Part shown: in pieces, positions 21,186 to 32,784 of the stretch | Layout: every line of letters starts with the position of its first letter | Numbering within the stretch: the first letter of the stretch is position 1 | NCBI RefSeq assembly: GCF_023898315.1 | Contig: NC_064616.1 | Span: 710,673,389-710,737,388 of the forward strand | DNA from: Schistocerca nitens | Lineage: Eukaryota > Arthropoda > Insecta > Orthoptera > Acrididae | Length of the DNA: 64,000 nucleotides | Direction of reading: 5' to 3' | The notes under the pieces: generated by a model | Database searches by the model: none | What the model was told of the DNA's origin: nothing | What the model saw: only the letters and a program-made list of their open reading frames with translations | Made by a program: the position numbers and the translations under genes

Positions 21186-21515
21186 GTCTACAACTACATC
21201 TACATAGATACTCCGCAAGCCACTGTACGGTATGTGGTGGAGGTTACCGTGTACTACTCCAGTCATTTCCTATCCTGTTCCACTCGAAAACAGAGCTAGG
21301 GAAAAGCATCTATCTATGTACCTCCGTATGAGCCCTAATTTCTCGTATCTTTTCTTCATGGTCCTTACGCGCAATATACGTTTGTGGAAGCACAATCGTT
21401 TGGCAGTTAGCTTTAATGCAGGTTCTCTAAAATTCATCAATAGCGTTTCTCGAAAAGAATGTCACCTTCTGTCCAGGGTTCCCATTCGAATTCCCGAAGC
21501 ATCTTCGGACTCCTG
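21186..21515 (-). mobile_element. 3' end of a CR1-like LINE
   Basis: On the minus strand this ends in a gtagatgtag tail (plus strand ctacaactacatctacata at 21190) and has the C-terminal codons and 3' UTR typical of the family at 11590-14690 (plus strand tactccgcaagccac). Only the last 330 bases remain. Confidence 0.6.
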
Positions 21516-21599
21516 AATGAAGCGTAAAAGAAGCAGCGCCCTGGTGTAATATGCAATATATACAAAATGTTTTTACGAGATATCTACTATGATGCACTC

Positions 21600-22760
21600 T
21601 CTGAGAAATACAAAATCTAAGAGAAGAGTTCACAAAATAAATGGTGGTATCCCACAAGTTTCTGTTTTGGAACCACAGCTTTTTAGTACATAAGCATAGA
21701 CGTTCCAGAAACATAGCCCAGGATATTTACTTACGTTGATGATATTGCAGTGATTGCTCTGGATCAACGCTTTAAGCAAGCTGAAGCAACACAGACGTCA
21801 GACATGAAGACGTTGGATGAATGCTTCAAAGCTCACTCTCTCCTACAAAATCCTAAAAAGGCTGTTTTATCAACTTTCCACTTACGCAGTAAACAATCAA
21901 ACTAAAAACCTAACTTCACATTTAGAGATCATACTCTCCAATGTTGCAACACTCCAGAATAGTTAGATGTGACCCAGGAGAGCTCTGTGACGTACAAATA
22001 CATTTCCGGAATGTGGCAGCTAAACTCAAAACAAAAATGTACTACAGAAGTTAATAGCATATGTATCAGCAGCCATTGTAACAGACCTCAGGTAACCACT
22101 CAGTCGCAGAATACTGATGTTCCACCTGGCTAAACAGTGCTCGCAGTAAAATAATTAACACACAGCTCAATCAACCAATGCGCCTCCTTACAGGGTGTAT
22201 TTGTCCCACAAACACACACTTGAAACCAGTACTTAGTAATACTCCATCAGTATCCATAACAAGACCACAGTCATTGCTGAATGTGTGGACAAGAAAAAAC
22301 TACCCAGAATGACAAATTCATTCAGAAATTTCATTATCAGAGCCCCAGAAAGTGAGGTCTAGAAAACCATTGTGACCTACAGAAACCAATCTGCGGAACA
22401 GTAACTTCAACATGCAAGAAGCCTAGATCAGTCATTAGGAGGAGTACTCTTCCATGTAGCACCACCATCTAATGAAAACTCATTCAGCAAATTTCATCTA
22501 CCGCGACGACACTTACTGAATGTGGTCAGATCTGACCGGGGTAGATGTGGAGTACAGCTGCTCCAATGGCGATGGAAGTTGTCCCTTAGTGCGACGGCAG
22601 TGAATAGCAGCAAACAGTACACCACACAACATTTAACCATTCCTTCAAGCATTCAAAAGGGGAATGGAACACCTTCACAATTTTCCTACAGAAGATTCTG
22701 ATTGGATTCCCAACCTGGACTTAGAGCTATGACCTCATTAGGAACTTGAGATTGTTTGTA
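21600..22760 (+). pseudogene. LINE reverse transcriptase to C-terminus, another clade, decayed
   Basis: Plus frames give INGGIPQVSVLEPQLF near 21640 (the GVPQGSVLGPLLF block), then DIAVIALDQRFKQAE where the YADD box belongs, KTLDECFKAHSLLQNPKK, NSARSKIINTQLNQPMRLLTG near 22140, and at the end a Cys/His-like CPLVRRQ...QQTVHHTTFNHSF segment near 22590-22650. This C-terminal pattern differs from the CR1-like family here. I place it only in the jockey/CR1 superfamily. Stops and shifts are numerous. Endonuclease is absent. Confidence 0.6.
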
Positions 22761-24850
22761 TCCGTATAGAACGTATGTATTTGTTATAAATAGTTGTCTA
22801 TATACCTCTTTTATCGTACGATAAATGCATATATAATTAGGCTTCTCATTTAAAATAATTCTAAAAATTCGTTAAAAACCCCGTTCCGTTGTCTTTCATT
22901 TGTGCGTTCAGAATATTGCTACGCTACTTTTCATGAATAGCAATCTCAAATTCTTCCAAAAAGTCGAGTTTTCATCCTTTCTTGCCTATGTGCAGAATTT
23001 CTAAGTAATCTTGAGCTCGCTTAAGGGGATGGTTTATTCGTGCAAATGGTTCACAGTTTCTTATTTGTCATAATTACACCCTTTGAATGCTTCTTTACAT
23101 TCCTTGTATCTGATCGAAAATGTTTTTCCTGCCAGCCACACATAGGACGCCAGTGTATTTTATAAATTCTTGTGTAACTTTTCACTGAAATCATGATTCG
23201 GGCTGTACGCTACCTAATTAGATTATTAGTCTGTATCACTAATCTGATACAGTGAAGTTTAAAAATGCTCGCATTCTTTTGCGAGGTAACGCCATAGTAA
23301 GGCATTGTACCCGCTTACTTTCTTTCTTCGTTAAGCTTATTGTTTCTATTTATAATGCCTTTAGCCGGCAATTTGTTAACAATATCTAGTTTGTAACCAT
23401 TATTAACCACTGTCCCTCCTCTTTTGCTTCCTGCTCATTGGCACATTGACTGCACTGTGTACTAAGCTACGAAAAGCAGTCTCTTTCTAAGCCTGCTGTT
23501 GGAGTGAATATATTGGGAATTACACCATTATTCGTTGCCGGTTTGCTACAGACAGTAAATGCATGCTTAACGCCCTGCCTTTTCGTGTCCAACTCACCGA
23601 ATTGTAAGTTGTGAGTTTCACGCTACATGGAAAACTGAGTTTTCTGTGGACTTCGTTAAACTTATTTTAACTATTTCCTCTGTATCTTCATCGTCAACTT
23701 GACACTCTTGGAACCCACAGCAGATCAAAAGGATACGACCTGAAGCGGTGTGCGGTGTCTGATGGGACTACTACTAACAGAAGTCAACGATTTTAATTGA
23801 AATAAATACCCACGCTTCAAGTGTTCTTATTCTATTTTGTTTCCTGAACGCCGCAAATGTGTTGCGTGACGTTAATTTTGACAACATGGTGATGAGAGCA
23901 CTGAGTCTCAAAATACTTTAGTGAGTTGTGTGTAGGATACAAAACGGTTCAGTGCTACCATTTATTACTTGCTGTATCTCATACTGAAATATGTGCAGTT
24001 GATTTTGGTGTTACACACAGAAGATATATCGATACAGAAGAGCTAATTAACGAAATATTTGCTATCAAGTTCTAGGTGAAAGATCTGATGAAGAACGTTG
24101 ACACAACTTCCCATTAGGACCATTTTGAAGGTTTTTTAACCGTTAGGTTACAAGTATATTTATCACAATACCTCCGACTGAAGCATCCTGTGTGAACATT
24201 GTTTCGGCAAATTAAAAATGCTGTAAAATTAGTTAAATTCGAGTATGAAAGAAAGCAGGCGCTCACATTTAGCTGTCATAAGGACAGAATATGACACAGG
24301 TAGAACACTTAATTTCAGTCGTATAATCAATCAGTATATTTCGTTCATAGCAAGGGTATGCAAAGATTCAAAGCAAATTTATAATAAAAATCAACTCCTA
24401 GAATGGATACTTTCATATATATTGTAGTTACTCTTTTATGCTTCGCTAACAATATAAGAGGATCAAATAAAAACTCTTCATCATTAGACATCACACTATT
24501 ACCAATGTACAGTACATGTCATAACTATCAGATAAGGAATTTTAAGTTTCATTTTTGCAGGATATGCATATAATTTTAAGTTTATTTATTGTAATGGTAC
24601 ATTTACTCTTTTATGTGCAATAATTTCATCAATATAGATCATTTAGTGATATTTTTCAATAAACTTTCATTTTTATTAAACCTACTCACAAAATCATAAA
24701 ATTTCTATATATTTGTGGGAGAAATGGCGATGAGAAATTTTACAGGGTTAGAGAGGGGGGGGGGGCAATTATGGTACTTCGGTCAATTGCACAGGATGAC
24801 CTCAGTACGTTCTGCTGCAGTCAAGAACCTGCTAATACACAAATGTTTAA
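22761..24850. other. AT-rich interval without recognisable genes
   Basis: About 2.1 kb. The longest frame is 60 codons (24245-24427) with no motif. An 11-G run sits at 24755-24765. It matches no other repeat in the window. Confidence 0.5.
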
Positions 24851-24859
24851 TTACGCAAT

Positions 24860-25020
24860 GTTATCTCTTTCGAGGTGATAATTAAAACTTTATGGCTGCC
24901 TGAGAGCTGTGCCCGAACCGATTTCGCCCTGGCCGGTGTTAGGTTAGCAGAACGCCAAATGGGAGAGCGGGTCATGACGCCGCCCTGCCACGCACTAGCC
25001 ACGCCATACTGTTCATTTTT
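24860..25020. mobile_element. Half copy of the long-inverted-repeat MITE
   Basis: Matches the right half of 19998-20504: gataattaaaactttatgg, gatttcgccctggccggtgt and ccacgccatact. The left arm is missing. Confidence 0.7.
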
Positions 25021-25870
25021 CGCCTAACATTTGTCTCTACCAACTGGGATTCGAAGATTTATTTTGGTCATTAATAGATCACAACTGGGAAAAACTGAAG
25101 TTAGTTACCATTCATCAAGAGGAAGTACCTCAAAATAGGTATATAAATATTTGTCTTAAATACAGTATTCAGTCTTTGTGCGTTGCTGATCATGCCTATT
25201 ATGCGATCTACTGTTGCACTTCCCTAGCAGCAGCACCCTAGTAACTTGACAGATATTTTAGTAATATCAGAATTTAAAAAAAAATTATCGCATGCTGTGG
25301 TCACTCCCTAAGGTTTCCAATCAACACTTGTTGTTCGATAATAGTCTGATTGTTTGACTCGCACACTTCATGGAAGGCTGAATATGCTGTTCTCTTCAAC
25401 ATAAGAAGCTGTATTATCGGTTCCAAGTTACAACGAAACAGCATTGTATCGCTTCCGACACACTTAATAGCTATAGGACAATATGATCTCTAACCTATTT
25501 GAGACTGAGACTCAAAATCTCGACGCCTGTCACCTGAGCAAATATGTCCTTTCAATGACCGTGGTGAGACAATTAATTCACTATCTTCCTGAAATATTTC
25601 AGTTGTGGACCTTACCAAACATTGGTATGTCGAACAATACCTAGAAATTGTGACTAACAGTCTCGTCAAATTGGATATTCTGAACAAAAATATGACCTCG
25701 ACATTCAGGATGGGGACATATGACTAATTTGATTTTACAGAAGCGCAAAGTAAATTGTTGCGATTTGACTGCTTATAATTCTCTTGGTAGAGACGCACTG
25801 CTGCGCTTGGAAAATCGTGTGGCTGGAAAGAAGGAGGTAGGTGTTCTGAGTTTCACAGCTCTAGTAGACG
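25021..25870. other. Unannotated interval
   Basis: I see no recognisable gene or repeat. One minus frame of 65 codons (25490-25687) has no motif. Confidence 0.4.
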
Positions 25871-25876
25871 AAATAC

Positions 25877-26560
25877 ACTGACGAGCCGAAACATTATACG
25901 CATTTCCCACCGAGAGATTGATGCCAAATGATGGCGATGCAGGCACATGATGTGATAAGAAAAGTACGTGTGTGAGGAAGAGAGGAATGGGGAATACGTC
26001 TAGCGACAATATGGGGCGCAAACGGGGAAATCCAATGACATAAGTTACTTTAAAAAGAGTTTTGGACGTCGACACAGTTGAACATGAGGCTACACAACAG
26101 ACGACCCCTATATGTTCACATGTTGACCCAACGACATGATCAATTACGAATGCATCGGGTACCGATTCATCGAGATTAGACGGTGCGTGTGAATGAAATG
26201 TTACTGCATAATAGGATGAATTCCGTTTATTGTTACATTGTTACACCAGATTAATAGCAGTACCCGAATATACTGTTATCCGGCTGCTCGATAGTTAAAT
26301 TGCACCATGGACACAGGCCACGGGGGACATTGTTTTGTGTGGAGGACATTTATCTGGCTTCCGTTAAACGTGTCGTGGCAATCAAGTGCACCACGACAGC
26401 TGTGGACTGCGTGAACATTATTGAGGACCCATTCAAGCTTTGATGTCTTCCCCTACAGTGAGGGCATCTTGCAACCGGCTAACGCGACGTGGTTCCCCGT
26501 GGTCGCTGGCAGATGGAAACAGCCTACCAGTTACCCCTCAGAGAGTCTATTCCATACCGA
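25877..26560. mobile_element. Degenerate DNA transposon remnant, possibly Tc1-like
   Basis: It begins cactgacgagccgaaacatt, which I recognise from memory as a terminal repeat of abundant insect Tc1-type elements. The following sequence has no usable frame, and I could not find the matching right end. An A/T homopolymer (26567-26578) lies just beyond. Confidence 0.35.
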
Positions 26561-26802
26561 GGAGTTTTTTTTTTTTTTCAAATCTTGACACAAGGTGACA
26601 ATGGACAACGGTAGCCGCTCAAATCGTCAGAATCATAAACTGAGACACCATTGTACCCAAGAATGTGAACACCATCAAATTCTGAGTAACCTGGTCTGCT
26701 GTATAGGTGATAAAAGTAGAATAAGGAGACAGGAAACCAATCTGTCCAGCAAAACTGCATCTGTGCTGTGATGTAATGCTGTATGTAGACACACTACCCT
26801 CC

Positions 26803-26850
26803 CCCAAGAACGATTCGGTGGCTTGCGGAGTATTTACGTAGATGTAGATT
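26803..26850 (+). mobile_element. LINE 3' tail fragment
   Basis: ggtggcttgcggagtattta followed by cgtagatgtagat is the 3' UTR end and tail of the CR1-like family (compare 39045-39085). The coding part upstream is not recognisable. Confidence 0.55.
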
Positions 26851-26934
26851 TTGCCGATCAAGACAAGTGTATTACTATTTTAGTGTGTCGACATATTGTA
26901 TATATTGCATGTTAACCGAGGGCCTAGAAACGAC

Positions 26935-27545
26935 GGTGAGGCTCCGTCCCCGCCGCAGCCGCAGTGGTCCAAAGCCCCACGACGGCTACCGCAGTCCACT
27001 TCACCCCTCCGCCACCCCACACCGAACCCAGGGCTACTGTGCGGTTCGGCCCCCGGTGGACACCCCCGGGGAACGTCTCACACCAGGCGAGTGGCCGGCC
27101 GGAGTGGCCGTGCTGTTCTAGGCGCTACAGTCTGGAGCCGAGCGACCGCTACGTTCGCAGGTTCGAATCCTGACTCAAGTATGGATGTATGTGATGTCCT
27201 TAGGTTAGTTAGGTTTAATTAGTTCTAAGTTCAAGGCGACTGATGACCTCAGAAGTTAAGTCGCATAGTGCTCAGAGCCATTTGAGCCAGACGAGTGTAG
27301 CCCCTATGTTTGCGTGGTAGAGTGATGATGGTGTACGCGTACGTGGAGAACTTGTTTGCGCATCAGTCGCCGACATAGTGTAGCTGAGGTGGAATAAGGG
27401 GAACCAGCCCGCATTCGCCGTGGAAGATGGAAAACCGCCTAAAAACCATCCACAGACTGGCCGGCTCACCGGACCTCGACCCAAGTCCGCCGGGCGGATT
27501 GGTGCCGGGGACCAGGCGCTCCTTCCCGCCCGGAAAGTCGTACGT
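26935..27545. repeat. GC-rich repeat unit split by a SINE
   Basis: A compositionally sharp GC-rich block (cgagggcctag to cccgcccggaaagtcg). It contains ggttcggcccccggtggaca and tgtttgcgtggtagagtgat, and it ends abruptly at the Tc1-like transposase. The SINE at 27093-27286 interrupts it. I recall similar GC-rich units in arthropod assemblies but cannot name a class. Frames of up to 130 codons run across it but look incidental. Confidence 0.5.
27093..27286 (+). mobile_element. Family A SINE
   Basis: Full-length, with head ggccggccggagtggccgtg, box B ggttcgaatcctgactc and end gctcagagccatttg. The target duplications ccaggcgagt (27083-27092) and ccagacgagt (27287-27296) differ at one base. Confidence 0.92.
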
Positions 27546-28060
27546 TAGACCGCTTGCTGCCCAACATATGGTTTGGCATGCATGAAAACATGCAGTAGAA
27601 ACCCTCGCCGTATGTGGTCGGGCACTATCTTGCTGAAATGTAAGGCCAGGATACTTTTCCATGAAAGCCAACAAAACGGGGTGTTGAATATCGTCGACGT
27701 ACAGCTGTGGCGAGAATGACAACCAAAGGCGTCCTGCTGTAAAATGACATGGCACGGCAGACCATCATACCTGGTAGTCATACCTGGTAGTCGGGTGGTG
27801 TGGCAGGTGACAATCAGGTTAGTACTGTCCTGGGCGCCTCGTCAGTGAAGACAGTTCTATTCCAGTCAAGATACCAGACCGATTGTGCCTGACACCACTG
27901 CAGAAGGGGTTGTTGGTTTACGGTGCTCAATGGTAATCGGCGCAAGGGGTGCTGTGAGCTCAGACCCTTTCTGTGAACCGCCCATTAATGGTCCTGGTTG
28001 ACACCGTAGAACGACTTGCACGTCGAACTGATGAAAAAGATGAATCCGGGGCTGTGATTG
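27546..28060 (-). pseudogene. Tc1-like transposase, C-terminal part truncated
   Basis: The minus strand gives SSQHPLRRLPLSTVNQQP, QWCQAQSVWYLDWNRTVF and FTDEA (first catalytic Asp, near 27850), then after a frame change HPVLLAFMEKYPGLTFQQDS and ARPHTARVS (second Asp, near 27625). The third block (P-x-E-x-x-W) is missing because the GC-rich block begins at 27545. A 13-bp tandem duplication of catacctggtagt at 27766-27791 lies in the region between the two blocks. The protein would cut and paste DNA at TA sites. This copy is dead. Confidence 0.75.
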
Positions 28061-28162
28061 CCTCTCTGACAAAATACACAGTCCTTACTGTCTCTCGTCT
28101 CGCTATGTCAACCGCTTACTTCTTGACGCTGTGTTCGGCCAAGTTTCACCATGTCCCGATAG

Positions 28163-28655
28163 TACATGAAAGGTATTCACAGTTGCGAATATGTACAACC
28201 ATCAGATGCATAATGGAATGACAACAACGAAAATTTGTGCTGGACCGGGACTTGAACACGGACCTCCTGCTTACCGCAAGTTGTCTCCGTACTGTTTTTT
28301 TTTTTTTTTTTTCAATATTGCTCGTTGCATTTGTTCGGAGCGGACGTCCCATGACGCTTGTTCAAGTTTATCGTTGATCCATTAATTCTGTCTTTTTGTT
28401 ACAGAGGGCAGCTAACCCTCTGACCGAACACGCAGAGCTACCATGTCGGTAACCACTCGGCTCTCTGAGAACGACTCTCTCCATACTGAAACTTCCATAT
28501 ATCGTCAACCATATGTCTGCAACCTGTACTCATACATCCATTATGTATATTCCCGTACGGGGCAGACATTTTATTTGAAAGTCGCTTCCCCGGTGTCGGC
28601 GGATAGATACGATATTACAATGCCTGTGGTTATTCCGAATTACGATGCAAAGTTC
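28163..28655 (-). mobile_element. tRNA-derived SINE (family E), split by another SINE
   Basis: On the minus strand it starts gcatcgtaattcggaataac, includes tgcctgtggt/cgactttcaaataaaatg (plus cattttatttgaaagtcg), a tRNA-like box B gttcaagtcccggtcc, and ends ttgttgtcattccattatgc. The same layout without interruption is at 31725-32060 (plus). The interruption is the SINE at 28295-28470. Confidence 0.75.
28295..28470 (-). mobile_element. Poly(A)-tailed SINE nested in family E SINE
   Basis: 18 T at 28295-28312 form a poly(A) tail on the minus strand. Upstream of it, in minus orientation, are gagggttagctgccctctg, gatcaacgataaac and gggacgtccgctcc. This breaks the tRNA-like region of the host SINE. 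The exact 5' boundary is uncertain. Confidence 0.65.
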
Positions 28656-28685
28656 CTTCGGACATGTACGCATGCATCGTAATTC
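28637..28685. repeat. 13-bp perfect inverted repeat at SINE heads
   Basis: gaattacgatgca (28637-28649) and tgcatcgtaattc (28673-28685). The right arm begins a second, plus-strand partial head of family E (28673-28725: gcatcgtaattcagaaaaac, actgcaatatcgt), so two heads face each other. Confidence 0.75.
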
Positions 28686-28725
28686 AGAAAAACGCATGCA
28701 CTGCAATATCGTGTCATTCCTGATA

Positions 28726-29425
28726 GCATCGTCGAATGGTGGCATCGCTTCTGTTCAGGTATCGAGCGATTCGCCGATTCTCTAGCCGGCTTCTTTGAGC
28801 CCAAATACACGTCTTGTTCACGCTCCTGTCTGTAAGGCATAGATACTGTCCAGCAGAGTACACGGAATGAAATTCGCAAAAACTTTGTGCCCTGGTATCG
28901 ACATGTACCCTGTTTAGTATCCTTGCAACTGGGCGATAAAATAGCTGCCAGACCTAAAAATGAATCCATTTACAAATAATAAATTTATTAATTTTTTATT
29001 TATAAATGGAAAGTATAAATAAAGTGTTTTGTCCATTGTGTAAACAACCAATAAAAATTACAAACAAATAGTTGCCTACAAAAATGAGTTGTATTGACTA
29101 TATCATCTTTTATTTCCGATTTCGATAATCTCCACCACACCTGTTTAATTCTCGTAAGAAATCATCTTTTACTTCGGTTATTTGATAATCTTTAGCACAG
29201 TTCTTTAATTCACACATGAAATAATCGTCGTCATCATTCATGATTGTTTCTTACGTTTTTTTTTCAGAATTAATTCGATTATTTTATAATGGTTATATAG
29301 AAAGTATTATCAGTTTCAGAACTTAAAACAATTTTATTTCATTCAACAGTTTGTAATTAATGTTTATAAGATCTAATCAAATTCATTTTTCTATACTGTT
29401 TTATTTTGTCGTTTAAACAATTTCT
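28726..29425. other. Unannotated interval, AT-rich from 28970
   Basis: No gene or repeat recognised. 28970-29420 is very AT-rich with short repeated words such as atcttttattt and atcttttactt. Confidence 0.45.
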
Positions 29426-29625
29426 GCCGGCCGTTGTGGGCGAGCGGTTCTAGGCGCTTCAGTCTCCAACCGCGCGACCGCTACGGTCGTAGGTTCGAAT
29501 CCTGCCTCTGGCATGGATGTGTGTGATGTCCTTAGGTTAGTTAGGTTTAAGTAGTTCTACGTTCTAGGGGACTGATGACCTCTGATGTCAAGTCCCATAG
29601 CGCTCAGAGCCATTTAAACCATTTG
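29426..29625 (+). mobile_element. Family A SINE
   Basis: Full-length, with head gccggccgttgtgggcgagc, box B aggttcgaatcctgcctctg and end gctcagagccatttaaacca. Imperfect flanking repeats are aaacaatttct (29415-29425) and aaacagttttt (29626-29636). Confidence 0.9.
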
Positions 29626-29674
29626 AAACAGTTTTTCTCTTCTCATGCAGTATGTTTGGTTTCAGTGCATATAT

Positions 29675-30835
29675 ACACTGTCCAATCAAAACACGTTACC
29701 ACCTTTTAAAACCCTGCATAAACACCTTTTGCAGAGCTGACCGCTGCGAGACGCACAGGAAGAGAGTCAATGAGGTTCGTGAGGTATCGACAGGGATGCG
29801 GAGGCATGCCGACAACAGTACCTTGATGGGCTGCGCTAGGGTTCTTTGTTGAGGACACATGGAGAGCACAGTCAGATCTAGATAGTCACACAGATTCTCC
29901 ATTGGTTTTAAATCCGAAGTGTTAGGTGGCCATGGAAGTACGGTAAACTGATTCTGGTGCTCTTCGAACGACGCATGTACAGTGGGAGCTGTGTGACACG
30001 CTGCAATGGCCTGCTGGTAGATGCCATCGTGTCAAGGAAAGACAAACTGCATGTAGGGGTGGACATGATCCTCAACTATGGTTTCACAATTCTGTTGATC
30101 ACTGTGCCTTCCCGAATGACGAGGTCACAGAGGTATTACATGAAACCTATGCTCAGACCATAACTGTTCCAGGGTGTTTCCTTTCAGGCTTTTCACGCTG
30201 TACACGCCAGCGGTCATCTGTTAGATGGAGAATAAAACGTGATTCCTGTGAAAAGGTGAACTGTCGCCACTAAGTGGACGTCCAGTTGCTGCTCTGTTGT
30301 GCAAATTCCAGCCTTAGACGCCGATGAACAGCAGGCAGCACGGTTTGAATGAACCAGGCGCCTGCTGTCGGAGCCCATACGCAGCAACGTTCACTGAACC
30401 GTCGCCGAGGAGACACTGTTGGTAGCCGCTTGATTCATCTGGACGGTTTGTTGCTCAGTAGTTGCAAGCCTGTTCGCCTGTACGTAACTCCACAACCGTT
30501 GTTCACCCCTGTCGTCTATGGCCCGTGGTGCACCACAGCCGCATCGGTGCCGGCTTTGGATAATACCATTTTATCATGTGCGGTACGCGGCACTCGAATA
30601 GTTTACAAACTTAGCCGTTTCAGAAATTCTTCCACCGTTGGCACACAAGCCAATGATCATTTCCTTTTGTACATCAGATAAATTGTTCTATTTCCGCATT
30701 ACGACGACTACTGCCCTGTTTTCCGCGTTCCCAGGACTATCTTTGTATACCCTTCACTCCTAGTGCTACTACCTGCACTAACGGTGACGTCACACGTAGG
30801 TGGATATCACATTAATGCGACTGGAACGTATATAT
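29675..30835 (-). mobile_element. Tc1-like DNA transposon, degenerate, about 1.16 kb
   Basis: The ends are imperfect inverted repeats (left cactgtccaatcaaaacacg...taccacc, right ggtggatatcacattaatgc...gaacgt). The minus strand encodes remains of a transposase: WRQFTFSQESRFILH near 30240 (first block, Gln where the family has Asp), ACHTAPTVHASFEEHQNQF near 29990 (second block, catalytic Asp lost) and PWPPNTSDLKPMENLCD near 29910 (third block with Glu). Numerous stops. It cannot be autonomous. Its last 270 bp recur at 42985-43255. Confidence 0.75.
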
Positions 30836-30990
30836 TCCTTGCAGATTCTTGTGTTCTATTGAAAATTTGTTTCACTGCAGATGTGATTGAGCTCATTCGC
30901 TAATGCTATTATGTTAATTAGTTTACAGTGAGTGTTGTTTAACATTACCTACAGAGATATACTTTTTGATGTATGTGATAGAGAAATATT
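30570..30990 (+). repeat. Small segmental duplication, copy 1 (partner 42985-43405)
   Basis: The block covers the right end of the Tc1-like element and about 150 bp of neighbouring non-transposon DNA (cactgcagatgtgattgagc, ttagtttacagtgagtgttg). Because the flank is shared, this arose by duplication of the locus and not by two transpositions. Confidence 0.8.
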
Positions 30991-31131
30991 GTTAATCTGA
31001 CTAATTGGAAGACCTCTTTCACCTCATACTAAGTAATAATGCCGTTGGTTTATTTCTCACAGCAGTTATGTCAGTTCCTCCTACTTCTATGGTTAATATT
31101 GTTGTTTATGTTTTGATTCTTTGTAGGTTTT

Positions 31132-31322
31132 CAAATGGCTCTGAGCACGGTGGGACTTAACTTCTGAGGTTATCAGTCCCCTAGAACTTAGAACTACTTA
31201 AACCTAACCAACCTAAGGACATCACACACACCCATGCCCGAGGCTGGATTCGAACCTGCTACCGTAGCGGTCGCGCGGTTCAAGACTGTAGCACCCAGAA
31301 CCGCTCGGCCACCCCGGCCGGC
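31132..31322 (-). mobile_element. Family A SINE
   Basis: Minus-strand full-length copy (plus strand tcaaatggctctgagcacgg to gccaccccggccggc). Target duplications tgtaggtttt (31122-31131) and tgtacgtttt (31323-31332). Confidence 0.92.
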
Positions 31323-31724
31323 TGTACGTTTTCACTCCAGGAAAATGAGCCCATGGCTGATATGAAGCTCTCTGCTGTTGATTGTATTACTAAAAATATG
31401 TAATCAATGCTGCTGTCATTATGCTTACCACAGTGCGAATCGTCTTATTCAGCAGAAAGTCTTATTCATTTGGGTGAATGAGTTCAAACGTTGCTGGCCT
31501 CTGATAACTTGGATTACACATTTCTTGTTCCTGGATGACGCATTAAACACAGGGTGCTATAGCATGTAATGTGTAGCCGGCTATATAATAAATTTACTGT
31601 GTTCAAATTAGGTCCTTGTGTCTGTGTACGTCGTTTACATACTGTTCAAAATAACCACTACGAAACAAAAAAGAATAACAAAAACAAACCTGTGACCAAT
31701 GTAAAGCCCGTCTGTTGTGGAACA

Positions 31725-32060
31725 TTGCATCGTACTTCGGAAACAACACAGGCACTGGAACATCGTATTTATCAGCCGACACTTGGCAAGTGACTTTCAA
31801 TTAAAATGTCCCTCCTACACGGGAATATACGAGTACATAATGGATGAAACGATGCATAATAGATGTACGAATGCAGAGTTGACATCACATGGAAGTTTGA
31901 GTTTGGTTGTGAAACGTGCTCGTATAGCGTAACGGTAAGGCGACTGCCCTCGATAAGAGGGAAAACCGGGACCGAGTCCCGGTACGGCAAAAAATATCAT
32001 TGTTGTCATTCCATTATACAGCTGATGGTTGTTCATATTCACAACTGCAAGTATATTTCA
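31725..32060 (+). mobile_element. tRNA-derived SINE (family E)
   Basis: Starts gcatcgtacttcggaaacaa and ends near cacaactgcaagtatatttc. The tRNA-like region at 31918-31990 has tagcgtaacggtaaggcg (box A) and gggaccgagtcccggt (box B). It is the uninterrupted partner of 28163-28655. Confidence 0.78.
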
Positions 32061-32780
32061 TGCATTTAGCATGTTTGTGTCCTCTGTGGCATGCTGTACA
32101 TAAGGAGGCCGAGGATTTGCTGCACAAGTCTGTCCTCTTTGACGACCGCTCTCGAGAGGTGAGGAGGGGTCACGAATAAAACACTGCAAGTTTAAACTGT
32201 TCCCAAGTGCACACAGCTGAGTTAATGTTAGTAAATGTCGGAGACAATAACGTTCGGTTGATTCCTGCCAACTGTGGGTATTTTACTATATTTTAATATT
32301 ATAATTCCCACAGGATTATGTCTGATGTTCCGTTTGATATGTCTCACGTGATAAACGGTATGTTTAAATAATTTACGACCATAAGAGTTGTGATATGTTC
32401 AAAGGGAAGTTAGAGCTATGTGCGATATTTTGCAATCAATACAAATCGTAATCACGTGTAAGGGTAATATCCCTTCGGTCTCAATTCATGTTATTCATTT
32501 ATTAAGCCAGGGATCATCTCATAATGAAATGGTTTTCACTATCATAATCCAAAAAAATAAGTAGTTGTACTATACATAGACACAAAACACGTAAGTATGT
32601 TATATATGGATGTAACAGGTGGTCGGCTATGGCCAAATTGAAGGACACATCCAGGGCACTTGCCTGAAAAGATTCATAAAAACTACAGAAAACCTAAAGA
32701 AGGATAGGCGGAGAGAAGAAACTCTATTTTCCAGATCATGAATTCAGTGTTTTAACAACTGCACTCCACTCTGAGCATGT
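32061..32780. other. Unannotated interval
   Basis: No gene or repeat recognised; no frame exceeds 60 codons. Confidence 0.45.
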
Positions 32781-32784
32781 AGAG

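Noticed and set aside
26896..27755. Overlapping frames of up to 130 codons
   Set aside because: Most lie in the GC-rich repeat and SINE. Only the part from 27546 rightward on the minus strand is transposase.
31918..31990. A tRNA-like sequence with good box A and B
   Set aside because: It is part of the family E SINE, which also occurs at 28163-28655 with identical flanking body sequence.
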